NCBI RefSeq assembly: GCF_014332695.1
Contig: NZ_MBUA01000012.1
Location: 367,858 to 431,857 of the forward strand
Length of the DNA: 64,000 nucleotides
Direction: 5' to 3'
From: Flavihumibacter stibioxidans
Lineage (GTDB): Bacteria > Bacteroidota > Bacteroidia > Chitinophagales > Chitinophagaceae
A program made the translations under genes and the position numbers. Shown piece after piece: positions 34,084 through 44,808 of this stretch (positions are counted from its first letter, which is position 1; every line of letters begins with the position of its first letter). The notes beneath the pieces were generated by a model, which was given only the letters and a program-made list of their open reading frames with translations, was not told where the DNA came from and made no database searches.

Positions 34084-35144
34084 AAATAAAATCATTCCGG
34101 TCCTGGCTCGAGAAACTGCCGCTTAGCAAACCCTACACCATCGCCTATAGCACCAGTGAAGATGCTGAAATTGTTTTCCTGGAACTTGTCCTGGAAAACG
34201 GTATCACCGGCCTGGGTGCTGCCAGTCCATTTGAAGAAGTGGTGGGTGAAAAGCCCTCCCACACACTCGCAAACCTGCAATCAGGGTTCCTCGAAACCCT
34301 TACCGGTCGGGATATCCGGCATTTCAACCAGCTCATTGACGAAGCGGCCGCTTATTTCCCGCACCTGCCCGGTACCCTGGCAGCCATCGACATCGCACTG
34401 CACGATGCTTTCGGAAAATTCATGGGCGTTTCGGTGCTTGAATTTTACGGTCAGAAAATCGCCCCCCTCCCAACTTCGGTAACCATCGGCATCAAGGATA
34501 TTAACGGCACCCTTGCCGATGCGCGTGAATACCTGGCCATGGGCTTTAGGGTTTTAAAAATAAAAACCGGACTGGATGCAGAACAGGATATAGAGCGGGT
34601 GCTGCGACTCCGGGAAGTATTTAGCAGCAGCCTGGTGCTGAGGGTGGACGCCAACCAGGGGTATGATCTCATCAATCTGAAACGGTTTTTAACGGCCACC
34701 GCAAAGGCCGATATTGAACTGATCGAACAACCCCTGCCATCCGGCGCTGATAAAGATCTGCTGCAATTATCTCCAACAGAGCGGTCAATACTGGTGGCAG
34801 ATGAATCTTTACTGGATGCTTCGGCTGCTTTTCGACTGGCGCATACACCGCATCGTTATGGTGTCTTCAACATCAAACTGATGAAATGCGGGGGCATCAG
34901 GGCGGCCCGTGAAATCGCGCTGCTTGCCGGAAAGGGGGGCATCGGTCTCTTCTGGGGCTGCAACGATGAAAGTGTCGTCAGCATTACCGCTGCACTGCAT
35001 GCAGCACTCTCCTGCTCCAACACCCGATACCTTGATCTCGACGGCAGTCTGGAACTCAGTCGCGACCTGGCCACCGGAGGGTTCTCCATCGAAAACGGCT
35101 GCCTCATTCCAGCGAAAGGTCCTGGTCTTGGCTTAGGTGTCTGA
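34080..35144 (+). CDS. dgcA: Enolase-superfamily epimerase, DgcA / dipeptide-epimerase-like
   Basis: 354 residues. The barrel residues are in order: LKIKTG (KxK catalytic pair), VDANQGYD, EQPLPSG, DESL and FNIKLMKCGG (second Lys), with metal acids in the VDAN, EQP and DES segments. These define the L-Ala-D/L-Glu epimerase group, to which DgcA belongs. With DgcN it would racemise N-acetyl-D-glutamate; acting on muropeptide-derived L-Ala-D-Glu is the alternative. The final codons GTC TGA come from repeat copy F, whose first core overlaps the stop (35142-35144). Confidence 0.85.
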   Translation: MKIKSFRSWLEKLPLSKPYTIAYSTSEDAEIVFLELVLENGITGLGAASPFEEVVGEKPSHTLANLQSGFLETLTGRDIRHFNQLIDEAAAYFPHLPGTLAAIDIALHDAFGKFMGVSVLEFYGQKIAPLPTSVTIGIKDINGTLADAREYLAMGFRVLKIKTGLDAEQDIERVLRLREVFSSSLVLRVDANQGYDLINLKRFLTATAKADIELIEQPLPSGADKDLLQLSPTERSILVADESLLDASAAFRLAHTPHRYGVFNIKLMKCGGIRAAREIALLAGKGGIGLFWGCNDESVVSITAALHAALSCSNTRYLDLDGSLELSRDLATGGFSIENGCLIPAKGPGLGLGV

Positions 35145-35229
35145 CATGTAGTGTCTGACATCTACGTTTACCGGACTCAGAAATCATAGATGTCAGACAC
35201 CACATGTCAGACACCACATGTCAGACACC
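35136..35229. repeat. GTCTGAC palindrome, copy F, holding the stops of both convergent genes
   Basis: Left arm with two half-sites (ggtgtctgacatgt, agtgtctgacatct), a 24-base loop containing ccggactcagaaatcat, and a right arm with three half-sites ending cagacacc at 35229. The loop resembles that of copy G. Both flanking genes end inside it: dgcA at 35144 on plus, the small conserved gene at 35221 on minus. Confidence 0.93.
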
Positions 35230-35661
35230 TATACCCAAAGCACGGGCGAAGCGCTTCAGGTCCGCCAGTTCCGATGCATTCAGCACTTCATTGTTTTCGT
35301 ATTTCGTGCGCAGGAACAGTGCCCGCTTGTGTTCGGGATATTTCGCCAGAATGGAGGAGATCAGCTCCCCCGCAGCTTCATCCCGCTCAAACACCGGCCT
35401 GCCACCACCCTGGGGCACAACCGATTTGATCCGTGTGGGCATCCGCAGGATCAGGGCCTCCAGTGTGGCCAGTTTCCCGGGAGCAAGTCCTTCAATCTTT
35501 GAAGCTTTCCCGTGCAAACCCTGCAACTGTTTCTTGCTCAGGCTTCCGCGCTGCAGGTACTGTTTGTACAAACTGATGATGAAAGAAGATACCGGATACG
35601 CAAGGATGCAATCTTCCAGTATCTCATTCACCACATCTATTTCAGGTTTCTTTCTTTCCAT
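35221..35661 (-). CDS. Small conserved protein of unknown function
   Basis: 146 residues from ATG 35661, which avoids overlap with the upstream stop at 35669; an ATG at 35676 would overlap by 8 bases. Soluble and mostly helical, with segments IVNEILEDC-like (VVNEILEDCILAYPVSSFI), SLSKKQLQGLHGKASKI and ILAKYPEHKRALFLRTKY. I recall this pattern from Chitinophagaceae proteins without known function. The C-terminus GIGV and its TGA stop are contributed by the repeat. Cotranscribed with the sortilin/BNR gene. Confidence 0.7.
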   Translation of the reverse strand: MERKKPEIDVVNEILEDCILAYPVSSFIISLYKQYLQRGSLSKKQLQGLHGKASKIEGLAPGKLATLEALILRMPTRIKSVVPQGGGRPVFERDEAAGELISSILAKYPEHKRALFLRTKYENNEVLNASELADLKRFARALGIGV

Positions 35662-35668
35662 TCCAATC

Positions 35669-38600
35669 TTATTCAACCGGCATCATTACCCTTTCAATTC
35701 CCAGCTTACGGCACATAGCGTTAAGCGCAGGCAGCGCGGATGTAACGATATTGGTATACTCCGACTTCAAAGGCTTCCAGGTGGCTTCCAGTGTCCTGAA
35801 CTGTTCTTTCTGTCCATCGGTAACAAATGGAATATTGCTGTCCATTTCTCCTTTAAGGAAAAAATAATCGGCACTCAGCTTGTTCACGAAATTGATGATA
35901 TCATCGTAGCTCTGGGTACGGTTCTGCACAAGGTCTTCTTCCCACTTCTCCATGCGGTCACGCAGGGTTGTGGCAGAACTTTTCAGCTCCGCATAGGCAG
36001 GCTTATCGCCGATCAGCTTCAGCAAATCAGCTACCTGAGCTTTCGCCACACGCATCTTCAACACGGAATGGTGCACGTCGCGCAGGCCATCTTCCACTTT
36101 CGTCAGCCATTCATGCTGCTCATCATAATCTGCCTGGCTGGCTTTCATCCTCGGATCCGCCAGGATCGTAAAATCGTGTTTTACCACCTGTCCGCCCGCC
36201 TTCAACTCGGCCACATAGTTTCCGGGAGGCGCACGGTGACCATCCCAACTGCCTTCTATATACGCTGTAGGAACGCCAGGATAAGTGGAATAACGAAGGT
36301 TCCAGGTAAAGCGGTTCAGGCCGGTTTTTTTAGGCAGCAGCGGATCGGCACGGGGACCACCCGGATACTCCACAAAAGCAGGATCTGCAGAATCGGAATA
36401 TTGACGAACCAGTTCTCCCCTGGCATTGCGAATGGTCAGCGAAAGAGCAACACTGTCAGAACCTGCCGGCAAATGGTAATAGAAAACTGCAGATGTCGGT
36501 GCATTGGTCCCTTCAGATAAAGGAGTGGCGGGTTTGGGATCGTCCGTGCTGCCCACTGCATTCAGCGCGCTTCCGCCAGCGAGACGATACAAGGATGCCG
36601 GACCGAACAATTGCAGCGCCGCACCCTTCTGGAGTTTGTCAAAATTGCGGACCATGTAAAGATCATCCAGTATCCAGAAAGCACGCCCCATGGTGGCAGC
36701 AATCAGGTTGCCCTGGTGAACCCTCAGATCAGTGACGGGAGTAACCGGCAATCCCAGCTGCGATTTCGTCCATTGCTGACCGTTATCCCATGATATGTAA
36801 AGTCCGGTCTCGGTTCCCGCAAATAGCAAACCCCTGCGTTGGTCATCTTCCCTGATCACACGGGTATAAGCTCCTGTCGGAATGCCATTATCAATACGCG
36901 TCCAGGTCTTGCCATAATCTGTCGAACGGTAAAGCATAGGCGAAAAATCGTTCAGCTTGTACCGCGTGCAGGCGATATAGACAGTTGACTTATCATGCGG
37001 AGACACTTCAATGCTGTTCACCAGGCACTCGGGTAATCCCGCCGGTGTCACATTGGTCCATGAACGGCCATTGTCGCGGGTTAGATGCACCAGCCCATCA
37101 TCACTTCCTGTCCAGATCACTCCTGGTTCCCGGGGCGATTCCTTCACATAGGAAATGGTGGCATAGTTCTCGCCACCCGCGCCTTCATTGGTATAGGGAA
37201 TTCCACTACGCCCCATCCTGCTGGTATCATGCCGGGTAAGGTCTGGTGAAATCACGGTCCAGGTTTTGCCCAGATTGGTAGTCTTAAACAATCGGTTACC
37301 TGCATGATAGAAAGTACCACCATCCAGCTTTGACCAGATGATCGGGGCATTCCAGTTAAACCGGTATTTCATCTCCTTTGGCATAATGCTCTGGTACTGC
37401 AGGGGAACGGGCATCACGCCTTTTCCATCTTTAACTTCCATATCCGCCAGTTCAATGGTTCCCTGGTAACTGCCTCCCATCACGTAACGCGGGTTGTCAG
37501 GGTCAAATGCCAGGAAGGCGCTTTCGCCACCTGCGGAATAGAACCAGTTCCTTTCCCCGATGGAACCACCCCACACATTCCTGCTTTCAATCGACAGGGA
37601 TGTATTGTCCTGCTGCCCGGCATAAACCTGGTAAGGGAATTTATTATCAACATTGATGCGATACAATTGTGCGGTAGGCTGGTTGTTCAGTGAGCTCCAG
37701 GACTGTCCACCATTGAAACTCACGGATGCGCCGCCGTCATCGGCCATGATCAGGTTGGAAGGATTGGCGGGATTGATCCACAACTGGTGGTAATCTCCGT
37801 GGGCGGTATTCAGCGTGCTCCAGGTGCGGCCGCCATCAATGCTTTTCAGCCATTCCGCGCCCAGTGAGTGCACAATATTTTCATTCTGCGGATCTACTGC
37901 CAGTTCAATATAATACCAGGCCCGGCTGATGAGACGATGATCCTTACTGACACGGTTAAACGAAGCTCCTCCATTCTCTGAAACAAACAAGCCGCCCTGT
38001 TCTTTATAAGTGTCACTTTCAATCAGCGCATATACTTTATCGGGATTGCTGCGGGATACTTCAATGGCCATTTTTCCCAGTTCTTTCGGGATGCCATTGT
38101 CCAGTTTCTTCCAGCTCCTGCCGCCGTCGGTTGATTTGTACAATCCGCTGCCTGGCCCGCCGCTCTTCACTTCCCAGGGAAGGCGGTGATGCTCCCACAT
38201 CGCGGCATACAGGATGCGGGGATTCTGCTGGTCCATACTCAGGTCAGAACAACCGGTACTTGCATTTACATACAGAACCTTGTTCCAGTTCTGACCGCCG
38301 TCTTCCGACATATAAATTCCCCGGTCTTCCGATGGGCCGTTCAATGCACCCTGCACCGCCACATATACCAGGTCGGGGTTTTTCGGGTGAATCCGTATCG
38401 CCGCTATCTGCCTGCTGGCGGGCAAACCGCTGTGTTTCCAACTGCGGCCTCCGTCGGTACTCTTGTACACACCATCGCCGTAGGAAGTCATCACGCCCCT
38501 TGGTGCGTGCTCGCCCATGCCTACATATATAATATTGGGATCGGATTCCGCTACCGCAATGGCACCCACGGAACCGGTGTTAAAAAATCCGTCAGAAATA

Positions 38601-38878
38601 TTGGTCCAGCTGATGCCGGCATCAGCTGTTTTCCAAACACCGCCGCCGGTAGTGCCCATGTAATACAGTTTGTCATTACCTCGTACGCCCGTTGCCGTTA
38701 CGGAACGTCCCCCGCGAAAGGGGCCGATGTTCCTGAACTTCACGGTACGCAAGGCCTCATCGGGCTGGATGCCGGTTGCGGCAGCGACAGCCGGATTTTT
38801 GGCGACTGTCTTTTTCTTCGATTGTGCATGGGCGCCGCCAAGCAGTAAAAGCAGCGCCAGGGAAAGCGTAATTCGCAT
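35669..38878 (-). CDS. Exported sortilin/VPS10-like BNR-repeat protein
   Basis: 1069 residues with signal peptide (LLLGGAHAQ). Repeated Asp-box motifs of the form S-x-D-G-G-x-x-W ([39 protein letters not shown]) spread over the first 750 residues predict one or two beta-propellers. The region after about 830 has a domain with [17 protein letters not shown] and a helical end. Family members are annotated as glycosyl-hydrolase-like or VPS10 proteins; catalytic activity is unproven. It probably acts in the periplasm or at the surface. Confidence 0.85.
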   Translation of the reverse strand: MRITLSLALLLLLGGAHAQSKKKTVAKNPAVAAATGIQPDEALRTVKFRNIGPFRGGRSVTATGVRGNDKLYYMGTTGGGVWKTADAGISWTNISDGFFNTGSVGAIAVAESDPNIIYVGMGEHAPRGVMTSYGDGVYKSTDGGRSWKHSGLPASRQIAAIRIHPKNPDLVYVAVQGALNGPSEDRGIYMSEDGGQNWNKVLYVNASTGCSDLSMDQQNPRILYAAMWEHHRLPWEVKSGGPGSGLYKSTDGGRSWKKLDNGIPKELGKMAIEVSRSNPDKVYALIESDTYKEQGGLFVSENGGASFNRVSKDHRLISRAWYYIELAVDPQNENIVHSLGAEWLKSIDGGRTWSTLNTAHGDYHQLWINPANPSNLIMADDGGASVSFNGGQSWSSLNNQPTAQLYRINVDNKFPYQVYAGQQDNTSLSIESRNVWGGSIGERNWFYSAGGESAFLAFDPDNPRYVMGGSYQGTIELADMEVKDGKGVMPVPLQYQSIMPKEMKYRFNWNAPIIWSKLDGGTFYHAGNRLFKTTNLGKTWTVISPDLTRHDTSRMGRSGIPYTNEGAGGENYATISYVKESPREPGVIWTGSDDGLVHLTRDNGRSWTNVTPAGLPECLVNSIEVSPHDKSTVYIACTRYKLNDFSPMLYRSTDYGKTWTRIDNGIPTGAYTRVIREDDQRRGLLFAGTETGLYISWDNGQQWTKSQLGLPVTPVTDLRVHQGNLIAATMGRAFWILDDLYMVRNFDKLQKGAALQLFGPASLYRLAGGSALNAVGSTDDPKPATPLSEGTNAPTSAVFYYHLPAGSDSVALSLTIRNARGELVRQYSDSADPAFVEYPGGPRADPLLPKKTGLNRFTWNLRYSTYPGVPTAYIEGSWDGHRAPPGNYVAELKAGGQVVKHDFTILADPRMKASQADYDEQHEWLTKVEDGLRDVHHSVLKMRVAKAQVADLLKLIGDKPAYAELKSSATTLRDRMEKWEEDLVQNRTQSYDDIINFVNKLSADYFFLKGEMDSNIPFVTDGQKEQFRTLEATWKPLKSEYTNIVTSALPALNAMCRKLGIERVMMPVE

Positions 38879-38903
38879 GTTATTGGTTTAGTTGTGCGGT
38901 TCA

Positions 38904-38997
38904 GGTGTCTGACATGTGGTGTCTGACATCTGCAAATACCGCAGTCAGAAATCATAGATGTCAGACACCACATGTCAGACACCACATGTCAGACACC
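38904..38997. repeat. GTCTGAC palindrome, copy G (ACATGT variant)
   Basis: Left arm with two half-sites (ggtgtctgacatgt, ggtgtctgacatct), a loop ending accgcagtcagaaatcat, and a right arm of three half-sites to cagacacc at 38997. Arms and loop closely match copy F, 3.7 kb away. It sits between icmF and the BNR gene, both on minus. Confidence 0.93.
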
Positions 38998-39014
38998 TAA
39001 GCAGTAAGCCGAAT

Positions 39015-42000
39015 TTACATATTCCTTCGATACTGCCCGCCAACTTCGTAGAGGGCATGCGTGATCTGCCCCAGGGAACAGTATTTTACCGTTTCCATTA
39101 GCTCCGCAAAGAGGTTGCCATTGCTGACGGCCACTTCCCGCAGGCGTTTGAGCGCAACATCCGACTTGTTTTCATTTCGTTTCCAGAAAGCATGCAGGTT
39201 GGCGATCTGCTGTTCCTTCTCCTCCCGGGTGCTGCGAATCACCTCTCCCGGCACCACGGTCGGCGAGCCTTTTTTATTCAGGAAAGTATTCACCCCGATG
39301 ATCGGTAACTCTCCGGTATGCTTCTGCATTTCATAATGCAGACTCTCCTCCTGGATCTTGTTACGCTGGTACATTCTTTCCATGGCACCCAAAACACCGC
39401 CCCGTTCATTGATACGATCAAACTCCGCCAGCACGGCTTCTTCCACCAGATCCGTCATCTCTTCAATCAGAAAAGAACCCTGGATAAAATTCTCCGTTTT
39501 GGCAGAACCCAGCTCGCGGTTGATGATGAGCTGGATAGCCATCGCACGGCGCACACTTTCTTCGGTTGGCGTGGTGATGGCCTCGTCGTAGGCATTGGTG
39601 TGAAGCGAATTACAGTTATCATATATCGCATACAATGCCTGAAGTGTGGTACGGATATCATTAAAATCAATTTCCTGCGCATGCAGGGAACGTCCGGATG
39701 TCTGGATATGATATTTCAGTTTCTGGCTGCGGTCATTGCCCTTGTACTTCAGCTTCATGGCCTTGGCCCAGATACGACGGGCCACACGGCCAATCACACT
39801 GTACTCAGGATCCATTCCATTGCTGAAAAAGAAACTCAGGTTGGGTGCGAAATCATCAATGTGCATGCCCCGGCTGAGATAATACTCCACATAAGTGAAT
39901 CCATTGGCCAGCGTGAATGCCAGCTGGGTAATCGGGTTGGCGCCGGCCTCGGCAATATGGTAACCGCTGATGCTCACGCTGTAAAAATTCCGCACTTTCT
40001 GCTGAATGAAATATTCCTGCACATCACCCATCAGCTTCAGGGCAAACTCAGTGGAAAAAATACAGGTGTTCTGGGCCTGGTCTTCCTTCAGGATATCCGC
40101 CTGCACCGTACCGCGAACCTGGCTTAGTGCCGCCGCCCTGATTTCATGGTACACTTCTGCCGGCAGGACTTCATCACCACTGAGTCCCAGCAACTGCAAA
40201 CCGAGCCCGTTGTTTCCTTCGGGTAAGCGTTCGGGTGAGGAAGGGTTGTAATAAGATGGCTTGTTTAGGTGCGCGTATTTTTTCGCCAGCACCACATCCC
40301 TCCATTTCCCCATCCCACCGTTCTCTTCAATCCATTTCTCACAAGCCTGGTCAATGGCTGCGTTCATGAAAAATGCCAACAAAATAGGAGCAGGACCATT
40401 TATTGTCATGCTGACACTTGTTTTCGGGTCACACAGGTCAAATCCGCTGTAAAGTTTTTTGGCATCGTCGACCGTTGCAATACTCACACCACTGTTGCCG
40501 ATTTTACCATATATATCAGGCCGGGAAGCAGGATCCTCACCGTAAAGTGTAACCGAATCAAAGGCAGTGGACAAACGTTTTGCAGGCTGGTCCTGGGAAA
40601 CATAGTGAAACCGCTTGTTCGTGCGTTCAGGACCACCTTCTCCCGCAAACATCCGGGTGGGATCTTCACCCTGTCGCTTCAATTCAAATACTCCCGCGGT
40701 ATAGGGGAACTCGCCCGGAACATTTTCCTGCAACTGCCAGCGGAGGATATCTCCCCAATCCCGGTATTTCGGCAGGACAAGTTTTTTTACGGCGGTACCA
40801 CTGAGTGAAACCGATGTTAGTGGCTGCCTGATCACCTTATCCCGCACCTGGTATTCAAAAAAAGTCTTGTTGTATTTTTCCACCAGGAATTGCCAGTTGT
40901 CGATCAGTTTCCGGTTTTCGGGATGCAGCTGACCGGCATATTTTTTCTGCAATTCCTGCAATTCGGGTAGCTGACTGGTTTCCTTTTCGCCAATCACCCC
41001 ATTGATCTGGTAAAGTTTGGAAGCGATGGCCGACTGTTCATTTACCCACTGATCATATCCGCGGTTATTGTCGGCTATTTCGGAGAGATAACGAACCCTT
41101 TTTGGCGGGATTACCTGGGACTTGGAGCTGGTGTCTTTCAGGTGCTGGTGCAGTTCAATGGGACCAAAATCCACACCGGATTTCTTCCCTATGGTAACCA
41201 TCAGTTTTTCAAACAACTCATTCACCCCGCTGTCGTTGAACTGTGCGGCGATGGTACCTATGACAGGAATGTCTTCATCCTTTACCGTAAAGAGATTATG
41301 GTTGCGTTTGTACTGTTTCCGCACATCGTGCAAGGCATCCAGAGCGCCGTTTTTATCGAATTTATTGATGGCAATCACATCGGCATAATCCAGCATATTG
41401 ATCTTCTCCAGTTGGGATGCTGCGCCGTATTCGGGTGTCATCACATATAAACTGATCTCGCAATAATCAAGGATCGATGCATCGGATTGTCCCACCCCTG
41501 CACTTTCCAGGATGATGAGGTCAAAGCCGGCAGCCCTGCAGATATCGATGGCATCCTGAACATGTGCGCTTAATGCTGTATTATCATCGCGCGTAGCAAG
41601 TGACCGCATATAGGCACGTGGAGAGCTGATGCTGTTCATCCTGATCCTGTCTCCCAGCAATGCCCCGCCAGTCTTCTTTTTCGAAGGATCAACGGAAATA
41701 ACTGCAATGGTTTTATCACCATAATTATTTAGAAACCTCCGAACTATTTCATCCGTTACAGAAGATTTACCCGCCCCGCCGGTACCGGTGATGCCTAAAA
41801 CCGGTTGGTGGTTCTTGCCGCTGGCTGAAGGCTTTTCAGCATCGAGGGTCACCTCACCCACTTCCTTCAAGGTGATTTCGCGTGCAATCTTCCGAACATC
41901 TTTAACCTCCCCCAGTTTCATGGGCGCACCAAATTCACCTTTTCCATCCAATGAAAAATCACACTGGCGGATTACATCCTCAATCATGCCTTCCAGCCCC

Positions 42001-42377
42001 AGGTGCCGGCCATCGTCCGGTGAATAAATGCGGGTGATCCCATACTGATGCAATTCACGAATCTCTTCGGGGAGAATGGTACCTCCACCGCCCCCAAAAA
42101 TCCTGATATGACCGCAACCATTCTGGTCAAGCAGGTCCTTCATGTATTTGAAAAACTCCACATGCCCGCCCTGGTAACTCGTGATGGCAATTCCCTGTAC
42201 ATCTTCTTCAATGGCGGCTTCCACGATTTCATGCACTGATCTGTTATGGCCAAGATGGATGATCTCCGCACCTTTCGCCTGCAGGATGCGACGCATGATA
42301 TTAATAGCAGCATCGTGGCCATCGAACAAAGATGCTGCGGTCACGATCCTCACTTTATTTTGGGTGGTATAACTCAT
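39015..42377 (-). CDS. icmF: IcmF, fused B12-dependent isobutyryl-CoA mutase and G-protein chaperone
   Basis: 1120 residues from ATG 42377; longer readings add unrelated residues. Domain order is diagnostic: an N-terminal B12-binding domain ([15 protein letters not shown], His21 as lower cobalt ligand), a MeaI-type GTPase ([48 protein letters not shown]), then the mutase barrel ([33 protein letters not shown]). The fused G domain loads and protects the cofactor. It interconverts isobutyryl- and butyryl-CoA or related acyl-CoAs; the exact substrate cannot be fixed by eye. No cobalamin riboswitch was recognised upstream. Confidence 0.95.
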   Translation of the reverse strand: MSYTTQNKVRIVTAASLFDGHDAAINIMRRILQAKGAEIIHLGHNRSVHEIVEAAIEEDVQGIAITSYQGGHVEFFKYMKDLLDQNGCGHIRIFGGGGGTILPEEIRELHQYGITRIYSPDDGRHLGLEGMIEDVIRQCDFSLDGKGEFGAPMKLGEVKDVRKIAREITLKEVGEVTLDAEKPSASGKNHQPVLGITGTGGAGKSSVTDEIVRRFLNNYGDKTIAVISVDPSKKKTGGALLGDRIRMNSISSPRAYMRSLATRDDNTALSAHVQDAIDICRAAGFDLIILESAGVGQSDASILDYCEISLYVMTPEYGAASQLEKINMLDYADVIAINKFDKNGALDALHDVRKQYKRNHNLFTVKDEDIPVIGTIAAQFNDSGVNELFEKLMVTIGKKSGVDFGPIELHQHLKDTSSKSQVIPPKRVRYLSEIADNNRGYDQWVNEQSAIASKLYQINGVIGEKETSQLPELQELQKKYAGQLHPENRKLIDNWQFLVEKYNKTFFEYQVRDKVIRQPLTSVSLSGTAVKKLVLPKYRDWGDILRWQLQENVPGEFPYTAGVFELKRQGEDPTRMFAGEGGPERTNKRFHYVSQDQPAKRLSTAFDSVTLYGEDPASRPDIYGKIGNSGVSIATVDDAKKLYSGFDLCDPKTSVSMTINGPAPILLAFFMNAAIDQACEKWIEENGGMGKWRDVVLAKKYAHLNKPSYYNPSSPERLPEGNNGLGLQLLGLSGDEVLPAEVYHEIRAAALSQVRGTVQADILKEDQAQNTCIFSTEFALKLMGDVQEYFIQQKVRNFYSVSISGYHIAEAGANPITQLAFTLANGFTYVEYYLSRGMHIDDFAPNLSFFFSNGMDPEYSVIGRVARRIWAKAMKLKYKGNDRSQKLKYHIQTSGRSLHAQEIDFNDIRTTLQALYAIYDNCNSLHTNAYDEAITTPTEESVRRAMAIQLIINRELGSAKTENFIQGSFLIEEMTDLVEEAVLAEFDRINERGGVLGAMERMYQRNKIQEESLHYEMQKHTGELPIIGVNTFLNKKGSPTVVPGEVIRSTREEKEQQIANLHAFWKRNENKSDVALKRLREVAVSNGNLFAELMETVKYCSLGQITHALYEVGGQYRRNM

Positions 42378-42402
42378 AAAACAAGCATTATCAGTTGGTT
42401 GA

Positions 42403-42410
42403 CAAATGTA
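42403..42410 (-). promoter_or_regulatory. Candidate -7 box for icmF
   Basis: Minus-strand TACATTTG fits TAnnTTTG and lies 25 bases before the ATG at 42377. No convincing -33 TTG at the usual distance was found. Confidence 0.4.
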
Positions 42411-42453
42411 CAAACCCGCAGGCAATAACGAACACCCGTTAGTTTCCCTAACC

Positions 42454-42486
42454 TTCACCCGTCGGGTGGCACCCGACGGGTGAATT
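42454..42486. repeat. CCCGTCGGG palindrome family, copy 1
   Basis: ttcacccgtcgggtg, g, cacccgacgggtgaa and a further tt: a palindrome with 15-base arms, unrelated in sequence to the GTCTGAC family. It lies in the divergent gap between icmF and a membrane-protein gene. Confidence 0.88.
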
Positions 42487-42554
42487 GCCCTCTTACGCGT
42501 AAAAACCTACTTTTAAAAGCCATTTCCCCGCTTAAAACCGGGAAATCCGGGTGC

Positions 42555-42581
42555 CACCCGTCGGGTGGCACCCGACGGGTG
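42555..42581. repeat. CCCGTCGGG palindrome family, copy 2
   Basis: cacccgtcgggtg, g, cacccgacgggtg, followed by gaatt as in copy 1 and preceded by an extra ccgggtgc half-arm. It lies 100 bases from copy 1 in the same gap. Confidence 0.88.
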
Positions 42582-42622
42582 AATTAAAAATTACGCGTAC
42601 ATTGACACCCTAAACCTGTTCA

Positions 42623-43621
42623 ATGGCTTTGCCCTTTTTTGAAAACCTGCACCAGCAGGGACTCATCTCACCCGGATCAATGGAAAAAATCCGGCTCTTT
42701 TATGCCCACCCCAGGAAATCAGTGCGCACAGAAATCCAGGGAATCCTGTATATCGGCGTATTACTGATCAGCACCGGCATCGGGGTGCTGGTGTACAAAC
42801 ACATCGAACAACTGGGCCATATCACCATCGTGATGGCCATCCTGGCCGCCACCCTGGCCTGTTACGGATATTGCTATTTCAAACGACCAGCTTTCAGCCG
42901 AGGCCTAACAACCTCCCCTTCACCACTTTTCGATTATATATTATTGTTAGGTAGCCTGCTGGTGCTGATCCTTGTCGGTTACCTCCAATCGCAGTTCCAG
43001 CTTTTCGGTTCCCGATGGGGGTTAGCCAGCTTCATACCCATGTGCATCCTGTTCACCACCGCCTATTTTTTCGACCACCGGGGTGTACTCGCCCTGGCCA
43101 TCACCAACCTGGCAGCCTGGCTCGGCATTACTGTAAACCGCGCCAGCAGCTGGGGCCTGTCAGAACTGAACAATACCACCACTATCCTGACGGCCTCCGG
43201 ACTGGGACTGCTGCTCATCCTGATCTCCTTCCTGGTAAAACTGAAAAACTTCAAAGCACATTTCGACTCCACCTATCACCAGTTTGGCAGCCATATATTT
43301 TTCATCTCGAATATCGCGGCACTGATCCACTTTATTGACTGGTGGCCACTTTGGCTGGCCGTACTGGCCGGCGCCATTTATTATCACCTCAAGAAGGCTT
43401 TTCGTGATACATCCTTTTATTACGCGGTGATCGCAATACTCTATGGATATGCCGGTATCAGCTACCTGCTGATCGAAAAAGTCCTGCTGAAAACTACAGT
43501 CAATATTGATACCGCCTATTCCATCCTGTTCTACCTGCTCCTCTCAGGTATCTCCGTAGCACGCTTACTCATTTTCATCAACAGACAACTCAAGGAAAAT
43601 GATAGCATACTCCAGGCATGA
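42623..43621 (+). CDS. DUF2157-like multi-pass membrane protein
   Basis: 332 residues. A soluble N-terminus (MALPFFENLHQQGLISPGSMEKIRLF, rendered here in part as LHQQGLISPGSME) is followed by eight or more hydrophobic helices beginning IQGILYIGVLLISTGIGVLV. This is the plan of DUF2157 proteins, whose function is unknown. It overlaps the next membrane-protein gene by 23 bases, so the two are translated together and probably form a complex. Confidence 0.75.
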   Translation: MALPFFENLHQQGLISPGSMEKIRLFYAHPRKSVRTEIQGILYIGVLLISTGIGVLVYKHIEQLGHITIVMAILAATLACYGYCYFKRPAFSRGLTTSPSPLFDYILLLGSLLVLILVGYLQSQFQLFGSRWGLASFIPMCILFTTAYFFDHRGVLALAITNLAAWLGITVNRASSWGLSELNNTTTILTASGLGLLLILISFLVKLKNFKAHFDSTYHQFGSHIFFISNIAALIHFIDWWPLWLAVLAGAIYYHLKKAFRDTSFYYAVIAILYGYAGISYLLIEKVLLKTTVNIDTAYSILFYLLLSGISVARLLIFINRQLKENDSILQA

Positions 43622-44765
43622 ACTTACCCGGCTTGAAATCCGCTCGGTGGTACAGGATGCTTCCAGCCAGGACCTGATTACCAGGGAAGAAAGCATGGCC
43701 ATCCTAATGAAATACCCTTCCCGCTTCTATTCCCCCAATATTTATATCAGGATCGGACTGGGATTATTAACCATGGTGTGTATTTCCTCCATCAGCAGCA
43801 TATTTGGTATGCTGCTGGATTTCAGGAATGCGGAAATCATCCTGCTGCTCACTGCACTGGGATGCTTCGGATTGCTTGAATATTTTATCCAGTCAAAACA
43901 ACACTACCGCTCAGGTATAGATGACGTTTTACTTCATACAGGCATCTCCTGCCTGCTGATTTTCATCGGCATTCAAACAGAAAATCATGGGAGAGCAAAC
44001 AGCATTATCCTTTCCCTCTCAGCAATTATTTGCTACACCCTGGCCGCCCTGCGCTATCTCGACCGTCTGGCACTCATCGGCGCCCTGGCTTCAATCGCTT
44101 TTTTCAGCTTTTCCATGTGGGAAAACAGTCCGCCTGAGATGGCCCTCTATCCTTGCTGGACACTGGCATTAATCCTGTCCGCCATTGCGGTCATTGCCCA
44201 CCAACAGAAAGACCGTAAAGGCGCAAACTTTCACCGCCACCTGTTGATCCTGCTTGAAAACCTCGCCGCCCTGGGAGCTTATGCTTCCCTCCATATTATT
44301 ACTATCGATACCGTTTTAACCGAAAATACCCGTACAAATTCGGCAAACGCCCTTAACCCTGTGGCAGCAATCCTTTACTGGTCCTGGACCCTGGCGATTC
44401 CGGCACTCTTTATTTGGTATGCACTCCGGAAAAGGGAATCCCTCTCGATCCGCTTATCACTCCTGGCCATTTTATCTGTGTTTTATGCCCAGCATCAATT
44501 CTATCCATTGTTCGAACATGAGCTGGCAGCAGTCTTCTATGGCTTGCTATTACTGCTGGCAGGCTGGATGGCCATCCGCTACCTGAAACAGGACAACTCG
44601 GTGTACAGCTTCCGCCATGGGGGCGATGAGGGTGATCTGCTTGGACAGAACCCCTTCCTGGTGGTGGCAGGATTTGCCGGCGTCGGCCAGGAAGCGCCTG
44701 CAACAACAGATACCCGCTTTGGCGGTGGAAGTTTTGGCGGGGCTGGTGCCGGGAGCGAATTTTAA
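43599..44765 (+). CDS. DUF4401-like multi-pass membrane protein with Gly-rich tail
   Basis: 388 residues. The N-terminal helical part (IRSVVQDASSQDLITREE) is followed by about ten membrane helices starting NIYIRIGLGLLTMVC. The C-terminus ends RFGGGSFGGAGAGSEF, a glycine-rich tail also seen in TPM-domain and DUF2207 membrane proteins. Function unknown. It partners the preceding DUF2157-like gene and is followed by a small membrane-anchored protein gene. Confidence 0.75.
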   Translation: MIAYSRHELTRLEIRSVVQDASSQDLITREESMAILMKYPSRFYSPNIYIRIGLGLLTMVCISSISSIFGMLLDFRNAEIILLLTALGCFGLLEYFIQSKQHYRSGIDDVLLHTGISCLLIFIGIQTENHGRANSIILSLSAIICYTLAALRYLDRLALIGALASIAFFSFSMWENSPPEMALYPCWTLALILSAIAVIAHQQKDRKGANFHRHLLILLENLAALGAYASLHIITIDTVLTENTRTNSANALNPVAAILYWSWTLAIPALFIWYALRKRESLSIRLSLLAILSVFYAQHQFYPLFEHELAAVFYGLLLLLAGWMAIRYLKQDNSVYSFRHGGDEGDLLGQNPFLVVAGFAGVGQEAPATTDTRFGGGSFGGAGAGSEF

Positions 44766-44808
44766 GGACACAACGAAATATTTTAAAAAATTCTTAACTT
44801 GTTCCCTT

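Noticed and set aside
35204-36520. 438-codon open frame on plus opposite the BNR-repeat gene
   Set aside because: It begins by translating repeat copy F and then runs antisense to a strong gene; no domain is recognisable.
42378-42622. Cobalamin riboswitch upstream of icmF
   Set aside because: No B12-box-like sequence was recognised; the structure in the gap is explained by two short palindromes.
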